Shown piece by piece: positions 5,350-11,783 of a DNA stretch of 11,783 nucleotides. The stretch is from Bacteroidota bacterium (lineage in GTDB: Bacteria; Bacteroidota; Bacteroidia; UBA8524). Below the pieces are notes generated by a model, which saw nothing but the letters and a program-made list of their open reading frames with translations, searched no databases and was not told the DNA's origin. A program made the position numbers and the translations under genes. The DNA lies in contig DQHT01000106.1 in NCBI GenBank assembly GCA_003531115.1, positions 244 through 12,026 on the forward strand, in the 5' to 3' direction. The stretch's first letter is position 1. Every line of letters starts with the position of its first letter.

Positions 5350-7836
5350 TTATTTATTTACGGCTGCTTCGAGCAGTTTATACAACTTTTCCTGAGGATA
5401 GGGTTTAAAGAGCATACTATCGAAAAGGGATTCCGCTTTTTCATTTACTTCATCAATATTGGCGGCAGTGAGACCCATAAGATAAACGGAATCGCCAAAT
5501 TTTTTCCGAAGATGTTGTGCTGCTTCGTATCCATCCATAACCGGCATATGCATGTCGAGCAGAATGACATCATATTTCTGTTCAAGAGCTGCTTTCAGAC
5601 ATTCCGCACCGTTATTCGTCCAGGTTGCAGTAGCACCGATCCTCGTCAGCATCATTTTAAGGAGCATTTGATTTTGAGGATGATCTTCTGCAACCAAAAG
5701 TGTTTTGCCTTCCGGCCATTTCCAGGTACTTTGTAAAGCCGATTCGCCGTTTTGCGGATCTTTAGCTTTTTTAAGAGGCAGTATCAGGGTAATTTTCGTA
5801 CCCTGACCTGGAGTACTGTCGAGAGAAATCGTGCCCTGCATCAGTTCTACAAGTGCCTTGGTAATCGTTAGTCCCAATCCGGTTCCTCCATAATTGCGGC
5901 TTGTATCCCCATCGGCCTGATAAAAAGGATTAAAAATATTAACCTGATCTTTTTCCGGAATACCAATGCCCGTATCAATCACCTGCAACTCAAGCAGTGC
6001 CTGATCCTTATTTTCTTCCAACAGCTTAACTTCAAATTTGACCTGTCCGTTTTCGGTAAACTTAATGGCATTATTAAGCAGGTTATTGACAACCTGCTCG
6101 ATCTTGATCCTGTCAGCCAAAAGGTATTCGGGGAGATTTTCTCCAAGGTTCATTTCGAAGCCAATATTTTTTCGTTTGCATTCAACCGTATATGCCCCTT
6201 TGAGGGTGTTGAGCATTTGCTTAAAGGAGAATGGCAAAAGTTTGAGCTTAACCGAACCATGTTCGAGTTTATTCAGGTCAAGTACTTCATTTACAAGTTG
6301 GATAAGCTGTAAAGTCGAATCATACAGGATCTCTATCGATCGTCTGTGTTCGGGGTCTTTACATTCCTCTTTTAATGAATTGGCAAGCCCCATTATAACG
6401 TGCAGGGGTGTACGAATTTCATGACTGATCACCGACAGGAACCTGGTTTTTGTTGAAAGGGCGTCTTCCAGTGCTTCATTTTTCAGGTTGATCTCCTCGT
6501 TCCGTTTTTGAAGTTCTGCCAGAGCTTTATCGAGTAATTCCTGTTTGGTATGGAGTTCTTTGTTTTTGTGCAGGTTGAGGAAATATAACCAGACAAGCAA
6601 AACGATAAGGATCAAAAAGAGAACCAGTGCAATGCGCATGGATCGCGATTTTTCCTTTTCGTCGAGGAGTTGCATTTCCATGTCTGCCAGGTCGCGGGCG
6701 CGTAGTTCCAGATCGAATTCTTCTTCCAGAAGTTTGCCGGCAGCATAATTTTGAGCCTGTTGTAGTGAGTCGCTCAAACGGATATAATTTTCATAAAGTG
6801 CAGAGGCTTCTATCCCACGGCCGGTCGCAACCAAATACCTGGCATCAATGCGCAAGATCTCCAGGCGAATGGTGGGATCTTCGAGATCATGACCGATTGC
6901 TTTGGCGCTGTCGATATGTGCCTTGGCCAGCCCCCATTTATTTTGACCCAGATAAAATTCGGCGATTTGAATATGCGAAGTAACCAGCGGCCGATTGGCC
7001 ATGCTGATCTTTTTTATTTCCAGGCCCTTCATTAAATAATACAAGGCACTGTCAGGATTGCCTTTTTTCATCCATACCTCACCAATACTACTGTAATCGG
7101 AGCCAACCCAATTGGGATTTATGGGGTCGTGGCTCAGGTCGATTTCCAGGGTTTTTTGTTGGTAATAGAGGGTTTTATCCAGGTCATTGCGTTCGTTTTC
7201 AAGCATGCCTAAATTCGACCATACCAGGGCGCGAACTTCGTCATCATCGAGTTTTTCACCGATCTTGAGGGCACGCAGAAAAGTAGACTCTGCCTCCTTA
7301 TAATTTTTTTGATTGAAGCGAATAAGGCCAATATTAATGAGTACATAGGCCATGTCTTTTTCATAGCCCAGTTTTTCATTGATCTTTTGGGCTTCAAGAT
7401 ATACTTCAATGGCTTCGTTGTATTTGCCCAGGTAATCGTAACAGATCCCGATAGCATTCAAAAATTGCGATTGATCTTCAAGGGTGCCTTTTTCCTTCGA
7501 TAGTGCGAGTCCTTTTTGATAGGTTTTGGCTGCCAAACGGTAATAGCCATGATCTTCGTAACAGGAGCCAAGAATAAATTTAGCCTTGAGTACAAGGCTG
7601 TCGTTTTTTAAAGCCTTCGCACGTTTAAGGCCCTCTTCAGCTAAAACCTGAGCAAATTCAACTGTACTGGTTCGTGAATAATAGCGTGCGAGGCTGATCA
7701 ATTCCCCAACTTCTTCCTCCGGAGTGGGTTTTTTTATTTTTTGGAGGATGGAATCGGGAAGATTTGCATACGCTGAAGCAGCCAGAAAGGTCGAGCAGAG
7801 GAAGGCAAGCAAAAGTCTGAGTGCTTGGTGGTGCAT
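5350..7836 (-). CDS. TPR-sensor hybrid histidine kinase with receiver
   Basis: An 828-residue membrane hybrid kinase. A signal peptide (1-24, cleavage likely after AYA) leads to about seven tetratricopeptide repeats (about 44-356) expected in the periplasm. Then come one membrane helix (400-422), a cytoplasmic coiled coil (about 424-464), HisKA with H472 in SHEIRTP, HATPase with N589, G1 DTGIGI (621-626) and G2 GGTGLGL (650-656), and a receiver (about 712-825) with E717/D718, phospho-Asp D761, T790 and K811. All key residues are present. TPRs suggest that a protein or peptide partner, not a small ligand, is sensed; this is inference. There is no output domain or linked regulator. An in-frame TTG at 7839 would add one residue; the ATG at 7834-7836 is preferred. 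It lies 65 nt downstream of the desaturase, in the same direction, with its own candidate -7 element. Confidence 0.93.
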   Translation of the reverse strand: MHHQALRLLLAFLCSTFLAASAYANLPDSILQKIKKPTPEEEVGELISLARYYSRTSTVEFAQVLAEEGLKRAKALKNDSLVLKAKFILGSCYEDHGYYRLAAKTYQKGLALSKEKGTLEDQSQFLNAIGICYDYLGKYNEAIEVYLEAQKINEKLGYEKDMAYVLINIGLIRFNQKNYKEAESTFLRALKIGEKLDDDEVRALVWSNLGMLENERNDLDKTLYYQQKTLEIDLSHDPINPNWVGSDYSSIGEVWMKKGNPDSALYYLMKGLEIKKISMANRPLVTSHIQIAEFYLGQNKWGLAKAHIDSAKAIGHDLEDPTIRLEILRIDARYLVATGRGIEASALYENYIRLSDSLQQAQNYAAGKLLEEEFDLELRARDLADMEMQLLDEKEKSRSMRIALVLFLILIVLLVWLYFLNLHKNKELHTKQELLDKALAELQKRNEEINLKNEALEDALSTKTRFLSVISHEIRTPLHVIMGLANSLKEECKDPEHRRSIEILYDSTLQLIQLVNEVLDLNKLEHGSVKLKLLPFSFKQMLNTLKGAYTVECKRKNIGFEMNLGENLPEYLLADRIKIEQVVNNLLNNAIKFTENGQVKFEVKLLEENKDQALLELQVIDTGIGIPEKDQVNIFNPFYQADGDTSRNYGGTGLGLTITKALVELMQGTISLDSTPGQGTKITLILPLKKAKDPQNGESALQSTWKWPEGKTLLVAEDHPQNQMLLKMMLTRIGATATWTNNGAECLKAALEQKYDVILLDMHMPVMDGYEAAQHLRKKFGDSVYLMGLTAANIDEVNEKAESLFDSMLFKPYPQEKLYKLLEAAVNK

Positions 7837-7845
7837 CAATACCTA

Positions 7846-7853
7846 CAAATGTA
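7846..7853 (-). promoter_or_regulatory. -7 element TACATTTG before the TPR kinase
   Basis: This is an exact TAnnTTTG match on the minus strand, 9 nt before the ATG. Four nt upstream lies a dyad, GAATTG (7857-7862) and CAATTC (7865-7870) with a 2-nt centre. That places it in the -33/-7 spacer, where an operator could sit. No -33 TTTG is seen. Confidence 0.45.
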
Positions 7854-7901
7854 GAAGAATTGAACAATTCGCGCCATCCGTAGTTTAGGGTAGGAGTGCT
7901 A

Positions 7902-8885
7902 TTAGTATTTAATCCAGTTAAACTGAAAGGAGGCTTCGGCAATGGTAATTCTCTCAGCGATACGTTGCAATCGACCGGGCAGGTTGAGCAGGTAGTCGCG
8001 GGCTCTTTCGGCTTTATCGTTCAGGCCCCTGAGGTTCTCCAGATTCCAGTCCTTGAGGAGATCGCTTAAAATGTCAATATAATCATGGGTAGTATAAACG
8101 CCTGCACGTTGGGCGGCATCAGAGAAGTCGGCGTACAATTCTCCCGGTTTTTGTCCGCTTTGCCGCATAAAGTGAGCGGGCATCACGATCTTTTTACGCA
8201 TCATATCTTCAAAGGCCAACATCATTTCAATGGGGTCCAGTTTGAAAATATCCTTTACGAAGGCCGAATAAGCTGAAGCATGACGCGCTTCATCTGCGGC
8301 AATCACGCCACAAATTTTTGCGAGACGGTGGTTTCCGGTTTTTTTGGATAAGGAAGCAACACGACGGTGCGAAATATTGGTTGCCAGTTCCTGAAAGCTG
8401 GTATACACGAAGTTCCGGTAAGGGTCATTTCCGGTTTGGATATCGAAGCCATCGGCGATGAGGTACTGTGTTGATACCTGCATTTGGCGCATATCTACAC
8501 GGCCTGACAGGTAGAGGTATTGATTGAGCAGGTCGCCATGTCTATTTTCTTCTGCCGTCCAGGATCTCACCCATTGGGTCCAGCCGATCGGGTTCCCCTG
8601 ATCTACTCCACTCATCCCCATTAACCAGGATTCGTAGGTAGGCAAAGCTTCTTCCGTTATGGTATCTCCAATGAGGGTAATAAAAAGGTCGTGTTCCATT
8701 TCCCCGCAAAGAGCCTGTATCTCTTTCACTTCATCAAAAAAGGTATCTGAAGTGGATTCCGGGAGTAGGTCAGCCGGTTGCCAGTTGTCTTCGATCGGAC
8801 GTAGGTATTTGTCGGTCCACGCCTTCATGGATTTCTCCAGGGTTTGCATCACTTCACGACGTATGGCAGCAGTATTCATCGGCAT
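7902..8885 (-). CDS. soluble acyl-ACP desaturase (stearoyl-ACP type)
   Basis: A 327-residue ferritin-like di-iron enzyme that should insert a cis double bond into saturated acyl chains bound to acyl carrier protein, using O2 and reduced ferredoxin in the cytoplasm. All six iron ligands of castor delta-9 desaturase align by motif: E78 (TEEALPTY), E113 and H116 (AEENRHG), E166 (SFQE), E199 and H202 (ADEARH). Long stretches such as WTAEENRHGDLLN, YLYLSGRVDMRQ and MMRKKI.MPAH are nearly as in the plant enzyme. There is no transit peptide or membrane segment, which sets it apart from membrane desaturases of the His-box type. Double-bond position and chain preference cannot be read from sequence. 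The ATG at 8885 is used; an alternative ATG at 8879 gives 325 residues and fits a weak -7-like AATTTTTG (8887-8894) better. A terminator-like hairpin lies in its putative leader. Confidence 0.95.
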   Translation of the reverse strand: MPMNTAAIRREVMQTLEKSMKAWTDKYLRPIEDNWQPADLLPESTSDTFFDEVKEIQALCGEMEHDLFITLIGDTITEEALPTYESWLMGMSGVDQGNPIGWTQWVRSWTAEENRHGDLLNQYLYLSGRVDMRQMQVSTQYLIADGFDIQTGNDPYRNFVYTSFQELATNISHRRVASLSKKTGNHRLAKICGVIAADEARHASAYSAFVKDIFKLDPIEMMLAFEDMMRKKIVMPAHFMRQSGQKPGELYADFSDAAQRAGVYTTHDYIDILSDLLKDWNLENLRGLNDKAERARDYLLNLPGRLQRIAERITIAEASFQFNWIKY

Positions 8886-8924
8886 TCAAAAATTCGAGGA
8901 CGCGAAGGTAGTTAAAAAGGAAGG

Positions 8925-8954
8925 AATAAAAGACGCCGGTAAAACCGGCGCCTT
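8925..8954 (-). terminator. terminator-like hairpin upstream of the desaturase
   Basis: CGCCGGT (8934-8940) and ACCGGCG (8944-8950) form a GC-rich 7-bp stem with a 3-nt loop, extendable past one mismatch. On the minus strand it is followed by TCTTTTATT. Its orientation is therefore right for minus-strand termination, yet it lies about 40 nt before the desaturase ATG. It may be an attenuator in the leader, the end of a short minus-strand transcript, or an insulator from antisense transcription. Confidence 0.45.
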
Positions 8955-8955
8955 G

Positions 8956-8969
8956 GGCATGTACATGCC
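8956..8969. promoter_or_regulatory. perfect 14-bp palindrome, candidate operator
   Basis: GGCATGTACATGCC is identical to its reverse complement. It lies in the middle of the divergent desaturase/htpG intergenic region. It resembles the binding site of a dimeric regulator, but I cannot assign it to a known family. One 14-bp palindrome is roughly what chance would give in a window this size, so its position is the main argument. Confidence 0.3.
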
Positions 8970-9017
8970 TATTCAAAAGGGGAGAAACAAAGATGCGCCT
9001 GACAGCCTTGCCGTAAC

Positions 9018-9038
9018 TCACGGTTTTCCGTGATTTTT
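9018..9038 (+). terminator. terminator-like hairpin upstream of htpG
   Basis: TCACGG (9018-9023) and CCGTGA (9028-9033) form a 6-bp stem with a TTTT loop, directly followed by five T residues (9034-9038). This is an intrinsic terminator shape for plus-strand transcription, 72 nt before the htpG ATG. It could attenuate htpG, end a short plus-strand RNA starting near 8930, or stop antisense transcription from the desaturase side. Confidence 0.45.
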
Positions 9039-9110
9039 CCTTTGTCATTTTGGCAGCGAAATGGGCATGGCATGTTTGCTGATACTTCCTCACTAAAATC
9101 TGAAACATTT

Positions 9111-10994
9111 ATGACTACACAAAAAGGTTCCATTCAGGTAAACACGGAAAACATTTTTCCAATCATCAAAAAATTCCTGTATTCCGACCATGAGATCTTT
9201 TTACGCGAGTTGATCTCCAACGCAACAGATGCTACCACCAAACTCAAACATTTTTCTTCTATCGGCCAATTCAAAGGCGGATTGGGCGACCTCCGCATCA
9301 TCGTAAAACTCGATGCAAAAAAGAAAACCCTGAGCATAACAGATAAGGGTGTTGGGATGACTGCCGAAGAAATTGATAAATACATCAATCAGATCGCCTT
9401 CTCAGGTGCCGAAGAATTTGTTAAACAATATAAAACCGCGGGCGATGCTGGTATGATCGGTCACTTCGGACTCGGATTTTACTCCTCCTTTATGGTGGCC
9501 AAAAAAGTAGAGATCCATACGCTGTCTTACGCCGAAGGGGCAGAAGCAGCCCATTGGACCTGCGATGGGTCGACAGAATTTACCATTGGTAAATCAAAGA
9601 AAAAAGACAGGGGAACTGAGATTATCCTTCATATAGACGAAGAGAATGAAGAATTTCTGGAAGACAGCAGAATCCAGGGTTTGCTCAATAAATATTGCCG
9701 CTTTCTGCCAATCCCGATCCAGTTCGGAACAAAAACCGACTATGTCGACGACCCGGAAAACAAAAACGAAGACGGAACGCCAAAACGCAAATCCGTTGAG
9801 GTGGATCGTATTATTAACGACCATGCTCCGCTTTGGAAAAAATCGCCAACGGAACTGAAAGATGAAGACTACAAGGCTTTCTATCAAACCTTGTATCCGA
9901 TGTCGGAAGCACCCCTGTTCTGGATCCATTTAAATGTTGATTATCCCTTTAACCTGACCGGGATCCTTTATTTCCCAAAAGTTAAAAACGAGCTGGAACT
10001 CCAGCGAAATAAAATTCAGTTGTACAGCAATCAGGTATTTGTTACCGATGATGTAAAAGATGTTGTGCCTGAATTCCTGATGCTTTTGCATGGGGTGATC
10101 GACTCTCCGGATATTCCCCTAAACGTATCCCGCAGTTTCCTGCAAAGCGATGCCCAGGTGAAAAAGATCACCTCCCATATTACCAAAAAAGTGGCTGACA
10201 AACTCGAGGAAATATTCAAAAGCGACCGCAAAGCCTACGAAGAAAAATGGGAAAGCATCGGGCTTTTTGTCAAATACGGGGCAGTAAGTGATGATAAGTT
10301 CGCTGAAAAAGCGCTCAAATTCACACTTTTGAAAAATACCGAAGGCGAATTTTTTACGCTGGATGAATACAAAAGCAAAGTAGAGGTCAATCAAAAAAAT
10401 AAGGACAATAAAATCGTTCTCCTTTATACCAACAATATAAAAAACCAGGCTCCGTTTATTCAAACGGCAAAAAAACGCAGCTACGATGTGCTGGATATGA
10501 ACGGCCCTTTAGACAGTCATTTTATTGGCTTCATGGAGCATAAGGAAGGCGACCTGAGTATCGTTCGGGTTGACGCAGATGCCATCGATAAGATCATTGA
10601 TAAAGGAGAAGTGCGCGAATCGGTTTTGAGTGAAACCCAGGTTGAATCTCTGAAAAAGACTTTCGCGGATCAGGTGAAAAAACCGGATTGGGAAATCCAG
10701 ACCGAAGCCCTCTCGCCCGATGACCACTTTATTACTGTGATCAAACCCGAATGGGAAAGAAGAATGAAAGAAATGCAGGGCGGGGCCGGAATGTTTGGAA
10801 TGTTTCCGGAACGTGTGGTGGTAATGGTGAATACCAATCATCCCCTGGCAGGGAAAATAGCAGGTATGGATGGCGATGAAGCAAAGACAGATTTTGTAGA
10901 ACAAAGTTTCGACCTGGCCTTATTGTCGCAGAATATGCTGGAAGGCGAAGCACTCGAACGGTTTATTCGGCGGACAGAGAATATGATGAAGTGA
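9111..10994 (+). CDS. htpG: molecular chaperone HtpG (Hsp90 family)
   Basis: A cytosolic, dimeric, ATP-driven chaperone. The 627-residue product has normal HtpG length. The N-terminal ATPase (1-215) shows the catalytic Glu33 and N37 in FLRELISNATDA, D78 in TDKGVGM, and the lid/glycine motif GHFGLGFYSSF (117-127). The middle domain (about 230-490) includes LYPMSEAPLFWIH and the gamma-phosphate-contacting Arg341 in NVSRSFLQSD. The C-terminal dimerisation domain (about 505-627) ends without an MEEVD tail, as in bacteria. The reading frame stays open back to a GTG at 9030, but I use the ATG at 9111 because conserved HtpG sequence begins there and the extra 27 residues look non-coding. There is no Shine-Dalgarno sequence and, unlike most other genes here, no TAnnTTTG close to the start. 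I see no CIRCE-like element. Confidence 0.97.
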   Translation: MTTQKGSIQVNTENIFPIIKKFLYSDHEIFLRELISNATDATTKLKHFSSIGQFKGGLGDLRIIVKLDAKKKTLSITDKGVGMTAEEIDKYINQIAFSGAEEFVKQYKTAGDAGMIGHFGLGFYSSFMVAKKVEIHTLSYAEGAEAAHWTCDGSTEFTIGKSKKKDRGTEIILHIDEENEEFLEDSRIQGLLNKYCRFLPIPIQFGTKTDYVDDPENKNEDGTPKRKSVEVDRIINDHAPLWKKSPTELKDEDYKAFYQTLYPMSEAPLFWIHLNVDYPFNLTGILYFPKVKNELELQRNKIQLYSNQVFVTDDVKDVVPEFLMLLHGVIDSPDIPLNVSRSFLQSDAQVKKITSHITKKVADKLEEIFKSDRKAYEEKWESIGLFVKYGAVSDDKFAEKALKFTLLKNTEGEFFTLDEYKSKVEVNQKNKDNKIVLLYTNNIKNQAPFIQTAKKRSYDVLDMNGPLDSHFIGFMEHKEGDLSIVRVDADAIDKIIDKGEVRESVLSETQVESLKKTFADQVKKPDWEIQTEALSPDDHFITVIKPEWERRMKEMQGGAGMFGMFPERVVVMVNTNHPLAGKIAGMDGDEAKTDFVEQSFDLALLSQNMLEGEALERFIRRTENMMK

Positions 10995-11015
10995 GGTCTT
11001 GGGGCATGGAGCTTG

Positions 11016-11041
11016 AACCCATAACCCAAAACCCATAACCC
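11016..11041. repeat. short direct repeat AACCCATAACCC
   Basis: AACCCATAACCC occurs at 11016-11027 and 11030-11041, a 14-nt period, in the 67-nt gap between htpG and murB. It immediately precedes the murB -7 element. I see no intrinsic terminator for htpG in this gap. Confidence 0.8.
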
Positions 11042-11048
11042 TTTTTCC

Positions 11049-11056
11049 TATATTTG
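11049..11056 (+). promoter_or_regulatory. -7 element TATATTTG for murB
   Basis: This is an exact TAnnTTTG match, 5 nt before the murB ATG. No TTTG lies 19-21 nt upstream. If used, the murB mRNA would be leaderless or nearly so. Confidence 0.5.
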
Positions 11057-11061
11057 GCACC

Positions 11062-11783
11062 ATGCGCGAAAACGCCTCCCTCAAAAGCTACCACACCTTC
11101 GGCATCGACGTAAATGCCCGCTACCTTGAAGAAGTTCATCATACGGATGAGCTGATCGCCTTATACCAGGATGAAAAATATGCTGCGCTGCCAAAACTTA
11201 TATTGGGTGGAGGGAGTAATGTACTTTTCACGCAGGATTTTCCCGGCTTGGTTATTCTGAACCAGATCAAAGGAATTAAGGTACTTGAAGAAAACGAAGC
11301 CACGGTGAAACTCCGTGTGGCATCGGGTGAAGTATGGCATGAGCTGGTGTTGCACTGTGTGGAAAAAGGATGGGGAGGTATTGAAAATCTGTCGCTCATC
11401 CCGGGCACGGTAGGAGCGGCACCTATGCAAAATATAGGAGCCTATGGGGCGGAAATTAAAGAAGTACTGGAGTCTGTTGAATACATTGACCTCCCGAATG
11501 GCGAGCTTCATACCCTCAGCAATGAAGACTGCCGCTTTGCATACAGAGAGAGCATTTTTAAGCATGAGCTGAGTGGAAAGGTCTTTATAAGCGCTGTGGT
11601 TTTAAACCTGAAAAAACGGGGTCATGTTTTGAAAATGAACTACGGAGATATCCGGGAAATATTGGAACAAAACCGGGTGAATGATCCGCAAATTGCCGAC
11701 ATAAGTCGCGCTGTCATCGCTATCCGGCAAAGCAAACTTCCTGATCCGGCAGTATTGGGCAATGCGGGTAGTTTTTTTAAAAA
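11062..11783 (+). CDS. murB: UDP-N-acetylenolpyruvoylglucosamine reductase, 3' end cut
   Basis: This FAD enzyme reduces UDP-GlcNAc-enolpyruvate to UDP-MurNAc with NADPH, the second committed step of peptidoglycan synthesis, in the cytoplasm. The 240 visible codons are about 70% of a type I MurB (E. coli is 342 residues); the rest lies beyond the window. Visible motifs are the N-terminal YHTFGID, the FAD-binding GGGSNVL (49-55), IPGTVGAAPMQNIGAYG (113-129), YRESIFK with the expected catalytic Arg162, and GNAGSFFK with the expected proton-donor Ser237. The frame is open to the edge. YRESIFK in this form indicates the E. coli-like type I enzyme. The C-terminal catalytic Glu (E325 in E. coli) cannot be seen. 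It follows htpG in the same direction by 67 nt but has its own -7 motif. Confidence 0.95.
   Translation, partial: MRENASLKSYHTFGIDVNARYLEEVHHTDELIALYQDEKYAALPKLILGGGSNVLFTQDFPGLVILNQIKGIKVLEENEATVKLRVASGEVWHELVLHCVEKGWGGIENLSLIPGTVGAAPMQNIGAYGAEIKEVLESVEYIDLPNGELHTLSNEDCRFAYRESIFKHELSGKVFISAVVLNLKKRGHVLKMNYGDIREILEQNRVNDPQIADISRAVIAIRQSKLPDPAVLGNAGSFFK

Noticed and set aside
8659..9033. 124-codon plus-strand ORF
   Set aside because: Most of it is antisense to the desaturase and the rest reads through repeats and hairpins; no domain is visible.
8854..9108. 84-codon minus-strand ORF across the desaturase/htpG gap
   Set aside because: It runs through both hairpins and the palindrome in a different frame from the desaturase, and shows no protein-like features.
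9030..9110. 27-residue N-terminal extension of HtpG from a GTG
   Set aside because: Conserved Hsp90 sequence begins just after the ATG at 9111. The extension overlaps the terminator-like hairpin and looks like intergenic DNA.

Overview
The window looks like chromosomal DNA of a Bacteroidota (Bacteroidetes) bacterium; I cannot name the family. The evidence is as follows. Shine-Dalgarno sequences are absent ahead of the genes. Exact matches to the Bacteroidetes -7 promoter element TAnnTTTG lie just upstream of several start codons. A hybrid histidine kinase has a TPR-rich periplasmic sensor, a style common in this phylum. Intergenic DNA carries the dispersed motif CTTCGACAAGCTCAG and short low-complexity tandem repeats. 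Assignment is from reading the sequence only; no database was searched.

Layout. 1-176: tandem ~102-bp repeat with a REP-like inverted repeat, no gene. 177-1418 (-): hutI, imidazolonepropionase of histidine degradation. 1483-1992 (+): gamma-class carbonic anhydrase-like hexapeptide-repeat protein, divergent from hutI. 1984-2032: array of 7-bp repeats between two convergent genes. 2051-2389 (-): ArsC/YfgD-family reductase. 2390-2657: intergenic, with a candidate 48-codon ORF on the plus strand that has its own -7 motif. 2658-5300 and 5350-7836 (both -): two adjacent hybrid histidine kinases with different sensors (7TM + PAS + GAF-like, versus secreted TPR + one TM), each ending in a receiver domain with no output domain. 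7902-8885 (-): plant-type soluble acyl-ACP desaturase. 8886-9110: divergent intergenic region with two terminator-like hairpins and a perfect 14-bp palindrome. 9111-10994 (+): htpG (Hsp90). 11016-11041: short direct repeat. 11062 to the window end (+): murB, cut by the window edge.

How the genes work together. Most of this is housekeeping content in small transcription units. The desaturase and the two kinases are co-directional with short gaps (65 and 49 nt), so partial read-through is possible, although each kinase has its own candidate -7 element. No partner HPt protein, response regulator, ars operon, other hut gene or ferredoxin partner is visible, so those links must be elsewhere in the genome.

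I found no CRISPR array, phage, transposase, toxin-antitoxin or defence locus, and no convincing new multi-gene system. The points most worth a second look are non-coding: the structured desaturase/htpG intergenic region, the placement of -7 elements so close to start codons that near-leaderless mRNAs are implied, and the small ORF at 2515-2661.
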